Positions 8,038 through 16,289 of a stretch of 28,419 nt of DNA are shown here, piece by piece (positions within the stretch are counted from its first letter, which is position 1; each line of letters begins with the position of its first letter). Under the pieces are notes generated by a model. It searched no databases, was not told where the DNA came from, and saw only the letters and a program-made list of their open reading frames with translations. Origin of the DNA: an uncultured Eubacteriales bacterium (GTDB lineage Bacteria > Bacillota > Clostridia > Christensenellales > Aristaeellaceae); contig USCR01000014.1 of NCBI GenBank assembly GCA_900553295.1, positions 1 through 28,419 of the forward strand. Direction: 5' to 3'. A program made the translations under genes and the position numbers.

Positions 8038-8058
8038 ACAATTTCTCATGAATTGTCA

Positions 8059-8931
8059 TCATTTCCGCCATAATGTCCGTTTTGCTGTTTCACGGCTGTG
8101 GGGAGCATTGGCAGCCTTTCCCAGATAATACTTCCGCAATATTTCCATGCAGGCACCGGCAGGCAGCAGCCGGTGCATCCATACGGCCAGATGCTGGTCC
8201 GCGCTGGCAATGCATACCCGGAGAGGCATTTTTCGCCGCAGCAGAAGCCTTGCCACCCGCCTCCCCAGCCGTGCGGGATCGGAGCCCCCTGACTCATCCC
8301 GGTTGATCACGGCAATGCCGTGTTCCATCGGCGCCGCATAGGGTGACCCCTGTTCCAGAGGGATATGCGCCCGATAAGCCTGGCTGCCGCCGCGATGATC
8401 CCCTGGCTCCACCAGACACACCTGGATACCCATGGATTTCGTCTCCATGGCCAGGCACTCCGCATAGCCCTCCAGCGCATGCTTGCTGGCAGTATAGGCG
8501 CTTTGGAAAGGCGTGCCCAGCAAGCCGTTGATGGAGGAGAAAATAATAATTTTCCCGCCTCCCTGCTCACGCATCAGCGGCAGCACAGCCTGGTTCATGC
8601 GCACCACACCCAGATAGTTGGTTTCCAGCACCCGGCGGTATTCTTCCACTGGCACCTTCTCGCACGGGCCAAGCACCAGTACCCCTGCGCAATGCACCAC
8701 CGCATCCACCCGTTCACTGATGGCCAGCGCCGCCTTCTGAAAGGCTTCCACGCTCTCTTCCCTGGTCACGTCCAGGGGCAGGCGGAAGATACCATCCGCC
8801 GCTTTATCCCCGGTGAAGGACCGTGCCCCGGCAATGACGCAGAACCCTGCCTCCCCAAGGGCTTGCGCCGTATAGCGTCCCAGGCCGCTGGATGCGCCGG
8901 TGATCCATACGGTGCGCCGTTCATCAGCCAT
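8059..8931 (-). CDS. short-chain dehydrogenase/reductase (classical SDR)
   Basis: NAD(P)-dependent oxidoreductase of unknown substrate. 290 aa, within classical SDR range. Cofactor motif TGASSGLG (11-18), HCAG (80-83, the NNAG equivalent), Asn105, catalytic Ser133, Tyr146 and Lys150 (YTASK), and a PG motif after the active site (VEPGD). The C-terminal 90 residues, with an Arg-rich RLGRRVARLLLRRKMP, match the substrate-lid region of the subgroup annotated as SDR-type oxidoreductases. ATG 8931 overlaps the mtnN stop by 8 nt and uses GAGGAGGAAGCGC as its SD inside mtnN, so the two are translationally coupled. It is last in the operon. Only a weak 6-bp hairpin (8038-8056) follows. Confidence 0.88.
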   Translation of the reverse strand: MADERRTVWITGASSGLGRYTAQALGEAGFCVIAGARSFTGDKAADGIFRLPLDVTREESVEAFQKAALAISERVDAVVHCAGVLVLGPCEKVPVEEYRRVLETNYLGVVRMNQAVLPLMREQGGGKIIIFSSINGLLGTPFQSAYTASKHALEGYAECLAMETKSMGIQVCLVEPGDHRGGSQAYRAHIPLEQGSPYAAPMEHGIAVINRDESGGSDPARLGRRVARLLLRRKMPLRVCIASADQHLAVWMHRLLPAGACMEILRKYYLGKAANAPHSRETAKRTLWRK

Positions 8932-9625
8932 GCGCTTCCTCCTCGCGGAGCAGGTGCCCCACTACCTGCTCGGAGTTTGCCGCTGCCAGGCGCACAAAGG
9001 AGGGGTAATCCATGGTGGACGCACCGTTGGCCTGATCGGAAATGGAGCGGATCACCCCGCAGGGTACCCCATGCATGTAGCAGGCATGCGCCACCGCCGC
9101 GCCTTCCATCTCCACCGCCTTTGCCTGAAAACGCTGATGGATGCGCTGGCGGGTCTCTTCATCGCAGATGAATTGATCCCCGGTGGCTATTACGCCCGTA
9201 TGGACCCGCAGGCCCGGCACATGGGCGGCAGCTGCCAGGAGCTTTTCCCGCAGTCCCGGATCGCAGGGGATCTCCACCAGGCCAATTTTGCTCACATATC
9301 CCACCGGGTCGCCAATGGGCGAAGTATCCATGTCGTGCTGCACCGTGCAGCTGGCCACCACCATATCGCCAATGCTCACGCCCGCTTCCCCGGCGCCGGC
9401 CACCCCCAGGTTCAGTATCCACCGGGGATGATGCCGCAAAATCATGCTCTGCGCGCACAGCGCCGCGTTGACCTTGCCAGGACCGCACACCGCCAGCACA
9501 ACCTCCTGTCCAAAGAGCGTACCGGTATACAGCACATCCATGCCGATTTTTTCCTCACGCAGGTTCTCCATCTGCGCCTTAAGCTGTTCCAGTTCCACGG
9601 CCATGGCGCCAATCAAGCCGACCAT
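8924..9625 (-). CDS. mtnN: 5'-methylthioadenosine/S-adenosylhomocysteine nucleosidase
   Basis: Hydrolyses the glycosidic bond of MTA and SAH, recycling the products of SAM-dependent reactions. 233 aa from ATG 9625 (SD AAGGGTGG). An upstream in-frame start at 9793 would add 56 unrelated residues. Family motifs are present: IGAMAVE with the catalytic-side Glu11, GPGKVNAAL, NLGVAGAG, GDQFI, the ribose-binding VEMEGAA and the catalytic Asp197 in SISDQAN. It lies 118 nt after UPF0210, across a terminator-like hairpin, and overlaps the SDR gene. SAM-derived by-products from radical-SAM enzymes such as the MoaA encoded in this window are among possible substrates, though nothing links them specifically. 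Confidence 0.93.
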   Translation of the reverse strand: MVGLIGAMAVELEQLKAQMENLREEKIGMDVLYTGTLFGQEVVLAVCGPGKVNAALCAQSMILRHHPRWILNLGVAGAGEAGVSIGDMVVASCTVQHDMDTSPIGDPVGYVSKIGLVEIPCDPGLREKLLAAAAHVPGLRVHTGVIATGDQFICDEETRQRIHQRFQAKAVEMEGAAVAHACYMHGVPCGVIRSISDQANGASTMDYPSFVRLAAANSEQVVGHLLREEEAHG

Positions 9626-9657
9626 AGGTTTTTCCACCCTTCTCTTTTCGCTTCTGC

Positions 9658-9713
9658 AAAAAAGGGAGGCGCTGGGACGCCGCTTTGCTGGGCGTGCGTC
9701 TTCCACGCCTCCC
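9658..9713 (-). terminator. intra-operon terminator or attenuator upstream of mtnN
   Basis: Minus strand GGGAGGCG (9713-9706) pairs with CGCCTCCC (9671-9664), and an inner GACGC/GCGTC stem (9700-9696 with 9680-9676) extends the hairpin. Six T follow (9663-9658). It sits between UPF0210 and mtnN with only about 30 nt left before the mtnN start, where no promoter is evident. It probably attenuates rather than fully separates the genes. Confidence 0.75.
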
Positions 9714-9743
9714 CGATCTGTATATCGCCTGTTGCCTCTGCCG

Positions 9744-11090
9744 TCAGTTCCGCAGGGAATGCAGCGGCGCGGGAATCCGTCCACCCCGGGCAATGAAGTC
9801 CTCGTTGCCCCAATGGTTCACCGGCATCACCGGCGCAAAGCCCAGCAGGCCGCCGAATTCCACCCGGTCCCCGGCCTTCTTTCCCACGGCGGGGATTACC
9901 CGCACGGCGGTGGTCTTGTTGTTCACCATGCCGATAGCCGCCTCATCCGCGATGATGCCGGAAATGGCCGCCGCCGAGGTATCCCCCGGGATGGCAATCA
10001 TATCCAGGCCCACGGAGCATACGCAGGTCATGGCTTCCAGCTTTTCCAGTGTCAACGCTCCCGCGGCTGCCGCCTCGATCATGCCGATATCTTCACTCAC
10101 GGGGATAAAGGCGCCGGACAAGCCGCCCACATGGTTGGATGCCATAACGCCGCCCTTTTTCACCGCGTCGTTGAGCAGGGCCAGGGCTGCTGTGGTACCG
10201 GGAGCGCCGGCCATTTCCAAGCCCATCTCCGTGAGGATATGCGCCACGCTGTCCCCACGGGCAGGCGTGGGCGCCAGGGACAAATCCACAATGCCAAAGG
10301 GTATCTGCAACCGTTGGGAAGCCTCCCGGGCCACCAGCTGGCCCACCCGGGTAATCTTGAACGCCGTGCGCTTGATGGTCTCCGCTACCACGTCAAAGGG
10401 TTGTCCCTTGACCTGCTCCAGCGCGCGCTTCACCACGCCGGGACCGGATACGCCCACGTTAATGGCGCATTCCGGCTCGCCCACGCCGCAGAAGGCGCCG
10501 GCCATAAAGGGATTGTCCTCCACCGCGTTGGCAAACACCACCAGCTTGGCGCAGCCCAGGCCGTCCTGATCCGCGGAGCGGGCAGCGGTTTTCTTGATGA
10601 TTTCCCCCATTTCACGGATGGCGTTCATGTTCAGGCCCGCGCGGGTGCTGCCCACATTCACGCTGGAGCAAAGCCGCTGGGTGGTACACAGCACCTCGGG
10701 GATGGACTGAATCAACCGCTCGTCCGCCCGGGTCATACCCTTTTGGGTCAGGGCGCTATAACCGCCCAGGAAGTTCACGCCCATCTCTTCCGCCGCTTGA
10801 TCCAGCGCCCGGGCAATGGGCCGCGGGTCCCCCTGGCAAATCAGGCTAACCGGGGTAACGGAAATCCGCTTGTTGACAATCGGGATGCCCAGCTCCTGTT
10901 CGATATCCTCGCCGGTTTTCACCAGCCGGTCCGCCGTGCGGCATACCTTGTCATATACGCGCTGGGCGCACTTCTCCGCATCCTGATCGGAGCAGTCCAG
11001 CAGGTTAATCCCCAGGGTAATGGTGCGGATGTCGAAGTTCTCCTCCTGGATCATCCGCATGGTTTGCAGAATTTCGCTGGTTTCGATCAC
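9744..11090 (-). CDS. UPF0210 (PFL-like) family protein
   Basis: 448 aa, full length for UPF0210/DUF711. N-terminal TLGINLLDC, then the family pattern with NIGSTR-like [44 protein letters not shown] and [13 protein letters not shown]. Structural relatives place the fold near pyruvate-formate-lyase-like barrels, but no glycyl-radical motif is expected or seen and the biochemical role is unknown. The start is GTG 11090 behind a G-rich SD. It follows the ACT-domain protein by 14 nt; this UPF0237-UPF0210 pairing is conserved in many Firmicutes and archaea, which suggests amino-acid-controlled function (inference). Confidence 0.92.
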   Translation of the reverse strand: MIETSEILQTMRMIQEENFDIRTITLGINLLDCSDQDAEKCAQRVYDKVCRTADRLVKTGEDIEQELGIPIVNKRISVTPVSLICQGDPRPIARALDQAAEEMGVNFLGGYSALTQKGMTRADERLIQSIPEVLCTTQRLCSSVNVGSTRAGLNMNAIREMGEIIKKTAARSADQDGLGCAKLVVFANAVEDNPFMAGAFCGVGEPECAINVGVSGPGVVKRALEQVKGQPFDVVAETIKRTAFKITRVGQLVAREASQRLQIPFGIVDLSLAPTPARGDSVAHILTEMGLEMAGAPGTTAALALLNDAVKKGGVMASNHVGGLSGAFIPVSEDIGMIEAAAAGALTLEKLEAMTCVCSVGLDMIAIPGDTSAAAISGIIADEAAIGMVNNKTTAVRVIPAVGKKAGDRVEFGGLLGFAPVMPVNHWGNEDFIARGGRIPAPLHSLRN

Positions 11091-11104
11091 GCCCCATGCC
11101 CCCC

Positions 11105-11377
11105 TTACACCCGGTGCATGGCGTCAAAAATATCCATGCGCTGCATGTGGATGGTCATTTGCAAATCGTCGCGCACCGGCTGGAGCGCCGCGTCGATGTC
11201 CGCAAAGGTCATGTGCGCGCCGTCCAGGTCCACCACCATCATCATGGTAAAGTAACCACCCAGGATGGTTTGCGTAATGTCAAGAATGTTGATATTCAGC
11301 TCGCTGAGCTTTGTGGCCACCTTGGCAATAATGCCCGTGGCATCCAGCCCGGTTACGGAAATGACAGCTTTGGTCAT
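11105..11377 (-). CDS. ACT-domain protein, UPF0237
   Basis: 90 aa single ACT domain: [20 protein letters not shown], then [20 protein letters not shown] (beta-alpha-beta-beta-alpha-beta). ACT domains bind small ligands, usually amino acids, at a dimer interface. Start ATG 11377 was chosen because GGAGGGTGG lies 5 nt upstream; the longer frame to 11467 runs through the promoter. First gene of the operon with UPF0210, mtnN and the SDR. It is probably the regulatory subunit or sensor for UPF0210. Confidence 0.92.
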   Translation of the reverse strand: MTKAVISVTGLDATGIIAKVATKLSELNINILDITQTILGGYFTMMMVVDLDGAHMTFADIDAALQPVRDDLQMTIHMQRMDIFDAMHRV

Positions 11378-11414
11378 GTTTTCCACCCTCCCCAGAGATT
11401 GTAGGTATGCAAGC

Positions 11415-11443
11415 ACTATACCCCCTCCGGCCCCGGATGTCAA
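11415..11443 (-). promoter_or_regulatory. promoter of ACT-UPF0210-mtnN-SDR operon
   Basis: Minus strand perfect TTGACA (11438-11443), 17-nt spacer, TATAGT (11415-11420), 38 nt before the ACT start. It diverges from the kinase promoter at 11462. Confidence 0.88.
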
Positions 11444-11461
11444 GCACCGGCAAATTTCGTC

Positions 11462-11490
11462 TTGCATTTCTGCTTCCCCATGGCTATGAT
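11462..11490 (+). promoter_or_regulatory. promoter of pyridoxal kinase gene
   Basis: TTGCAT (11462-11467), 17-nt spacer, TATGAT (11485-11490), 45 nt before the TTG start. Arranged back to back with the ACT operon promoter; only 18 bp separate the two -35 boxes. Confidence 0.78.
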
Positions 11491-11534
11491 AGAAAGCGTT
11501 CCCTTACCTCAACCATCTGCCGGGAGGTGTTTCC

Positions 11535-12383
11535 TTGCAAAAGCAGGTGCTCGCCATTCATGACCTGAGCTGTGTGGGCCGCTGTTCCCTTACCGTAGCG
11601 CTGCCGGTTCTTTCGGCGGCGGGGCTGCATGTTTCCGTGCTGCCCACGGCGCTGTTGTCCACGCATACGGGTGAATTTACAGGCTATACCAACCTGGATC
11701 TTACCCAGGAAATGGCAAAAATTTACGCGCACTTTCAAACCCTTCCCCTGCGGTTTGACGGATTGTACAGCGGTTTTCTGGGCAGCTGGGAACAGCTGGC
11801 CCTGGTGGAGGACGTATTCGCCCATTACCGCCGCGCCGACACGTTATTGCTGGTGGACCCGGTCATGGCCGACCATGGCAAGCTGTACGCCACCTATACC
11901 GAAACCCTGGCCCGGGACATGGGCCGGCTGTGCCGCCAGGCGGACGTCATTGTCCCCAACCTTACCGAAGCGGCCATTCTACTGGAAGCATCCTACCGGG
12001 AGCAGCCTTCCTTCCCCCAGGTGGAGGCTATGCTGCGGGCGCTGCACAAGCGGTATGGCTGCCGTCAGGCGGTGATTACCGGCATTCTTCGAGACGGATT
12101 GCTGGGCGCCGCCGCTTACGACGCGCAGCGTGACTGCGTTTTCTTCCATGGGCAGCCGCCGATGGAGCATGTGTTTTACGGAACCGGAGACGTGCTGGCC
12201 AGCGCACTGCTGGCGGGGCTCATGCGCGGGCGCAGCCTGTCGCAAGCCACCACCCTGGCCGTGGACTTCACCTATCAAAGCATGCTGCATACCCTGGATA
12301 ACGGCTTGCCGCTTCGTTATGGCGTAGCCTTTGAGCAGGCACTTCCCATGCTGGTGCGTTCCCTGGAATCCAATGCATGCTAA
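11535..12383 (+). CDS. pyridoxamine/pyridoxal kinase (PfkB-like)
   Basis: Phosphorylates vitamin B6 vitamers, as a salvage route to pyridoxal phosphate. 282 aa. N-terminal HDLSCVGRCSLTVALPVLSA and STHTGEFTG, DPVMADHGK in the middle, VPNLTEA, and the anion-hole/catalytic GTGDVLASALLAGL (about 216-229), the order found in PdxK/PdxY. The start is TTG 11535 with GGGAGGTG 5 nt upstream. A PLP-dedicated name (pdxY or pdxK) cannot be fixed from sequence alone. Monocistronic, with its own promoter and a shared downstream terminator. Confidence 0.9.
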   Translation: MQKQVLAIHDLSCVGRCSLTVALPVLSAAGLHVSVLPTALLSTHTGEFTGYTNLDLTQEMAKIYAHFQTLPLRFDGLYSGFLGSWEQLALVEDVFAHYRRADTLLLVDPVMADHGKLYATYTETLARDMGRLCRQADVIVPNLTEAAILLEASYREQPSFPQVEAMLRALHKRYGCRQAVITGILRDGLLGAAAYDAQRDCVFFHGQPPMEHVFYGTGDVLASALLAGLMRGRSLSQATTLAVDFTYQSMLHTLDNGLPLRYGVAFEQALPMLVRSLESNAC

Positions 12384-12430
12384 AAAATGACCCGCTTTCA
12401 GAAAGGCACGCCATTCTGAAAGCGGGTTTT
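12384..12430. terminator. bidirectional terminator
   Basis: CCCGCTTTCAGAA (12391-12403) pairs perfectly with TTCTGAAAGCGGG (12414-12426) around a 10-nt loop. TTTT follows on the plus strand and a six-A run precedes it (U-tract for the minus strand). It serves the convergent kinase and L,D-transpeptidase genes. Confidence 0.93.
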
Positions 12431-12444
12431 GCATATCAGGGAGG

Positions 12445-14325
12445 TTATTCTTCCCCTGCCGTTTCGCTGCTTTCCTCTTCCGCAGCGGCAGTTTCCTTCT
12501 CCTGCACCGCAGGGGCATGGGTGGCTTCGTCCGTAGCAGGCGCGGGCGAGGGCGTAGCCGTCGCCGTGGGCGTGGGCGTAGCCACAGGGGTGGCAATCAC
12601 CTCCGGAGTCGGCGAAGGGGTGGGGATGGGCGTGGGGGTGGCCAGCTCCTGCTCATAAAGCTTTTCCAGGGTGGCAGCGCCGGCTATACCGTCCGCCTTC
12701 AGCCCCACAGCCTTTTGGAAGGCCTTTACCGCGTCCACCGTGCCGCCCAGATAGGTACCTGTCACCGTGCCGCCGTAGTATCCCAGCTCCTTGAGCTTGG
12801 CCTGGAGCCACCACACGTCCTCCCCGGAGCTGTTCTTTTTCATCTGCTCCAGGGGCATGGGCGGCATGGCGCCGCTGATATAGGTGGGTGTAGCTGTGGG
12901 TTCCGGGGTTTCCTCCGGCAGCATCCGGCTGTAATCCAGCGGAGGAAGCTCCAGGGATGCCCGCAGTTCGGGATCATCCGGCAGGTCTTCCCGGATGGTG
13001 ACCACTGTGCCTTCCCCCACGTTGTCATAGATCCATTTGGCGTCCGCCACGGTCAGGCGGATGCAGCCGTGGGACACCCGCGTACCCAGGTTTTTATAGG
13101 AGCTGACGGAAAGATCCATGGTGTTGACCGAGTTGTAGATCACTGAATGGAAGGCGATGGAGCTGTTGATCCGCGTCCAATACTGGGCATGACCGCCCCA
13201 GCGGGGGAAATAGCACCAGCGGGCCGTGCGGCCGTTAAGCACCCAGTCCCCCACGTCGCTGGGGTAGGACTTGGTGCCCGTGGAGCACAGCATTTGCCGG
13301 ACTACCACGGTATAGTCGCCGTTCTCGTCCCGTCCGTACACGGTGGTAACCTGGTTATTCACGTCCACCGTCACCGCGAAAGGAACCGGTGTGGGGGTAG
13401 GCGTGGGGCGCGGCGTATCCTCGGGCAGCACCACGGAAAGATCGTTAAAGAGCATGTTCCAGGTCATCTCGCCCACAATGCCGTCCACTTCCAGGCCATT
13501 CTGTTCCTGGAACGCCTTCACCGCCACCAAGGTATTGCCCAGGAAGTTTCCGCTCACCGGGCCGGTATAGTAGCCCAGCTCCGTCAGGCGGTTTTGCAGG
13601 GTTTTCACCCTCGCCCCCGTGGAACCCCGCGCCAGGTTGCCCTCAAAGGGCACCTCCTCCAGCACGGTAGCCAGGGGCTCTGCCGTGGCGCTCTCGTCCA
13701 CCAGAAAGCCGGGATCTGGCGTAGGGGTGGGGGTAGCCGCGGACGTGCGGTCGTTTTTTCCCACGGCCTGGCCGCTATACATCAGCGTCTGGGTATCCAC
13801 ATCCGCAATGCCCGTTCCTTCCAGGCCATTGCGTTCCTGGAATTCGCGCACGGCGGTCTGGCTGCTTTCCAAATAATTGCCGCTGATTTTGCTGGTAAAA
13901 TACCCCAGCTCTGTGAGACGGGTTTGCAGTTCCTTCACGTCATCCCCGGAGGAACCGTACTGCAGGGGACGGTACTCGGTGCTGAACAAAAGCGCCTGGG
14001 TGTCCGCGTCCACCACGCCGGTGGCTTCCAGTCCAAAGTCCTCCTGAAAGGCTTTCACCGCCGCCTGGGTACTTTCGCCAAAGTTCCCACTGATATTTCC
14101 CGAATAGTAATACAGCTCTGTCAGCCGCCGTTGCAGCTGCGATACCCCATCGCCCGTATCGCCAAGCTGCAGGTCAGGCGTCTCGAATTCTTCCTCGATG
14201 AGCGTCACTTCTTCTTCGCTGGCGGGGTCATCCTCCAGAATGACCTCCCCCTCGCCCAGCGCAGAGCACGTGCAAAGCAGCACGAAGAACGTCAGGAATA
14301 GCAAGCGCATCTTATGCAATGTCAT
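12445..14325 (-). CDS. L,D-transpeptidase (YkuD) with four peptidoglycan-binding repeats
   Basis: Secreted cell-wall enzyme forming 3-3 peptide cross-links. 626 aa. Signal peptide MRLLFLTFFVLLCTCSALG, then an acidic stretch. Three PG_binding_1 repeats follow (about 53-115, 120-184, 231-293), then a Thr-Pro linker and the YkuD catalytic domain (about 315-445). The YkuD domain has HSVIYN (393-398) and the nucleophile motif SHGCIRL (Cys421). A fourth PG-binding repeat (about 498-558) is followed by a TPTPIPTPSPTP-type extension ending in an acidic tail. Placing binding repeats on both sides of the catalytic domain is uncommon. The start is uncertain between ATG 14325, nearly touching the GGGGTGA SD, and ATG 14310. 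Monocistronic. The Thr-Pro linkers give the underlying DNA a repetitive GGGCGT-like texture at 12541-12650. Confidence 0.93.
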   Translation of the reverse strand: MTLHKMRLLFLTFFVLLCTCSALGEGEVILEDDPASEEEVTLIEEEFETPDLQLGDTGDGVSQLQRRLTELYYYSGNISGNFGESTQAAVKAFQEDFGLEATGVVDADTQALLFSTEYRPLQYGSSGDDVKELQTRLTELGYFTSKISGNYLESSQTAVREFQERNGLEGTGIADVDTQTLMYSGQAVGKNDRTSAATPTPTPDPGFLVDESATAEPLATVLEEVPFEGNLARGSTGARVKTLQNRLTELGYYTGPVSGNFLGNTLVAVKAFQEQNGLEVDGIVGEMTWNMLFNDLSVVLPEDTPRPTPTPTPVPFAVTVDVNNQVTTVYGRDENGDYTVVVRQMLCSTGTKSYPSDVGDWVLNGRTARWCYFPRWGGHAQYWTRINSSIAFHSVIYNSVNTMDLSVSSYKNLGTRVSHGCIRLTVADAKWIYDNVGEGTVVTIREDLPDDPELRASLELPPLDYSRMLPEETPEPTATPTYISGAMPPMPLEQMKKNSSGEDVWWLQAKLKELGYYGGTVTGTYLGGTVDAVKAFQKAVGLKADGIAGAATLEKLYEQELATPTPIPTPSPTPEVIATPVATPTPTATATPSPAPATDEATHAPAVQEKETAAAEEESSETAGEE

Positions 14326-14351
14326 TCACCCCGATTACTGTGTACCTATCC

Positions 14352-14380
14352 ATTGTAAACAAAGTGGGTCTTTCGCGCAA
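14352..14380 (-). promoter_or_regulatory. promoter of L,D-transpeptidase gene
   Basis: Minus strand TTGCGC (14375-14380), 17-nt spacer, TACAAT (14352-14357), 27 nt before ATG 14325. Confidence 0.75.
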
Positions 14381-14416
14381 GTCCCATGGAAAAATCTTTA
14401 CAAGCAGAAAATGCGT

Positions 14417-14429
14417 TGCCACCCTGGCA
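14417..14429 (-). terminator. weak terminator after modC
   Basis: Minus strand TGCCA-GGG-TGGCA, a 5-bp stem followed by ACGCATTTTCTG. It lies 8 nt past the modC stop. A small stem and interrupted T-run make it a modest candidate. Confidence 0.4.
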
Positions 14430-14437
14430 CGTACTTT

Positions 14438-15478
14438 TTACCGCAAGGCCATTACGCCCTCGGGCGCAATGCGCAGGTACCGCGGTAATTTCCCTTGATA
14501 TTCTGCCCAGCGCGAGCGGTCAATCTCCCAGCGAATGCGAGCGTTTCCCGCCTGAAAATACACGGAAACGGAAAAAGGCGCTTCATTGACGTGAGGGTCC
14601 GTCAGGGGAAAGACGTTTTCTCCCGGCCCCTCCACAGGGGTGAAGAAGTGCGCGCGCAGTCCCACTGCCGCCACATCCTCTCCCACGGGTTCCGCGGCGG
14701 TCAAAGTGGTCTCCCAGTCTCGGGCATACAGGGTATAGGGGCCGTTTTTTTGCGCAGGGGACAGATTTTTGCAGCCTGTGATAGCGGCCGCCGCCGCCGT
14801 TTGCGGATGGTCAAAAACCGCCTCCCGGCTACCGCCGGCCACCACATGGCCTTGGTCCATAATCACCATCTGCGGGCAGAAGCGGTAGGCTTCGTCCCGG
14901 TCGTGGGTAACCAGCAGCACGTCCTGTCCAAAGCGGGACAGCATTTCCTGCATTTCCCATTGCAGCTTGGTACGCAAATAGCTGTCCAGCGCGGAGAAGG
15001 GTTCATCCAGCATGAGCAGACGGGGTTGATTCACCAGGATGCGGGCCAGGGCCACACGCTGGGCCTGGCCACCGGATAACTGGTAGGGCCTGTGCTCCAT
15101 GAGACCTTCCAGCTGAAACATGGCTGCCACCTCATCCAGCCTTCGCTGCCGTTGTGCGCGGTTGCGCTCCCTATGCATACCGCAGAGAATATTCTTCCTA
15201 ACGTTCATGTTAGGAAACAGCGCATAGTTCTGAAACAAATACCCCACCTGGCGTTGCTGCGGGCGGAGGTTCACGCCCTTGGCCGCATCGAACAGCGTCA
15301 CGCCGTCCAGCACGATGCTGCCACGGTCCGGTGTCTCAATACCGGCAATGCATTTCAGGGTATAGCTTTTTCCGCATCCAGACGCACCCAGTACGCCGAA
15401 TACGCCGCCCGTAGTTTCCAGATCCGCGCGGAGGTGGAAATCCCCCAGATCCTTTTCAATGTGCACAGACAGGCTCAT
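14438..15478 (-). CDS. modC: molybdate ABC transporter ATP-binding protein
   Basis: Cytoplasmic ATPase that powers molybdate uptake through ModB. 346 aa. Walker A GASGCGKS, Q-loop in GYLFQNYALFPNMNV, signature LSGGQAQRVALARIL, Walker B LLMLDEPFSALD, H-loop LVTHDRDEAYRF. The C-terminal about 110 residues form a short divergent TOBE-like regulatory region. ATG 15478 overlaps the modB stop in an ATGA; the SD lies in modB. Last gene of the Moco/mod transcription unit. Confidence 0.93.
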   Translation of the reverse strand: MSLSVHIEKDLGDFHLRADLETTGGVFGVLGASGCGKSYTLKCIAGIETPDRGSIVLDGVTLFDAAKGVNLRPQQRQVGYLFQNYALFPNMNVRKNILCGMHRERNRAQRQRRLDEVAAMFQLEGLMEHRPYQLSGGQAQRVALARILVNQPRLLMLDEPFSALDSYLRTKLQWEMQEMLSRFGQDVLLVTHDRDEAYRFCPQMVIMDQGHVVAGGSREAVFDHPQTAAAAAITGCKNLSPAQKNGPYTLYARDWETTLTAAEPVGEDVAAVGLRAHFFTPVEGPGENVFPLTDPHVNEAPFSVSVYFQAGNARIRWEIDRSRWAEYQGKLPRYLRIAPEGVMALR

Positions 15479-16143
15479 TTGCGCACCGCCTTTCTCTGAC
15501 GGGTTTCCAGCATGTTGACCGCCAGCAGCACTACGGCGCTGATGGCCAGGTTCACCATCACCCACTGAAAGGCGCCCGCGTCGTCATTGGTGCGCCACAG
15601 CTGATAAACCGTGGTGGAAATGGTGGCTGTTTTCCCCGGCGTATAGCCAATGAGCATGCTTGTGGCGCCGTACTCCCCCAGTGCCCGGGCAAAGGCCAGC
15701 ACAATTCCCGCCAGGATGCCCTGACGGCAAGCGGGCATACGGATCTTCCAGAAAATAAAGGTATTGCTTAGTCCCAGGGTTTGGCCCGCATAGGCCAGGT
15801 TCATATCAAAGCTTTCAAAGGCGCCCCGGGCTGTGCGGTACATCAGCGGAAAAGCCACCATCGTCGCCGCCAGGATGCCTCCGTACCAGGTCATGACAAA
15901 CTTGATGCCAAACTGTGCCAGAAACATCCCCAGTGGCCGCTTGACACCAAAAGCCAGCAGCAGAAAATAGCCGCAAACCGTGGGCGGCAACACCATGGGC
16001 AGGGTAAGAAACACATCCAGGATGCCCTTCACAGCCCTGGGCAACCGCGCCACATAGTAGGCGCAAAGAATGCCAAGAAAAAACACCAGCACACTGCTGA
16101 TGGCCGCAATGCGCAAGGAATTCCATAATGGGTACCAGCTCAT
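15475..16143 (-). CDS. modB: molybdate ABC transporter permease
   Basis: Membrane channel of the molybdate importer, working as a dimer with ModC. 222 aa with five to six hydrophobic segments. The start SWYPLWNSLRIAAISS and the EAA coupling motif region ARALGEYGATSMLIGYTPGK (about 155-175), typical of ModB/CysT permeases, are present. ATG 16143 follows AAGGAG by 7 nt; an upstream in-frame start to 16164 spans the SD. It lies about 145 nt after modA with a hairpin between, and couples to modC by a 4-nt overlap. Confidence 0.94.
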   Translation of the reverse strand: MSWYPLWNSLRIAAISSVLVFFLGILCAYYVARLPRAVKGILDVFLTLPMVLPPTVCGYFLLLAFGVKRPLGMFLAQFGIKFVMTWYGGILAATMVAFPLMYRTARGAFESFDMNLAYAGQTLGLSNTFIFWKIRMPACRQGILAGIVLAFARALGEYGATSMLIGYTPGKTATISTTVYQLWRTNDDAGAFQWVMVNLAISAVVLLAVNMLETRQRKAVRK

Positions 16144-16172
16144 GTCCCGTCTCCTTCCCGGCAAAAGGAACG

Positions 16173-16204
16173 GCGGGAGGCAGCCGTTTGACAGCCGCTC
16201 CCGC
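16173..16204 (-). other. intercistronic hairpin between modA and modB
   Basis: GCGGGAG (16173-16179) pairs with CTCCCGC (16198-16204). The intervening 18 nt carry a near repeat of CAGCCG. On the minus strand it is followed by CGTTCCTTTTG, so it may partly terminate or stabilise the modA message. Confidence 0.5.
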
Positions 16205-16289
16205 TTTTCTTTCCCATCCGGCCCTGCTCCCCGTCCGGGGCAAGGTACCGCTGGGCCAGATCATTCCTTTGTTCGATGGAAATGCGGCG

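Noticed and set aside
9625..9743. SAH or SAM riboswitch upstream of mtnN
   Set aside because: Only a terminator-like stem is present; the conserved core sequences of those riboswitches were not found.
9625..9793. N-terminal extension of mtnN
   Set aside because: It would run through the terminator hairpin and adds Arg/Cys-rich residues absent from the family, while ATG 9625 has its own SD.
9444..11255. 603-codon plus-strand open frame
   Set aside because: It is antisense to the clearly recognisable UPF0210, ACT and part of mtnN genes. High GC removes stops in the opposite strand, and it has no SD or family motifs.
12541..12650. Short tandem GGGCGT/GCCGTC-like DNA repeats
   Set aside because: They encode the Thr-Pro linker of the transpeptidase, so they reflect protein low complexity and not a CRISPR or regulatory repeat.
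12517..14301. Long plus-strand frames opposite the L,D-transpeptidase gene
   Set aside because: Antisense shadow of a gene with signal peptide, four PG-binding repeats and SHGCIRL. The encoded sequence is low-complexity His/Gly/Arg and not protein-like.
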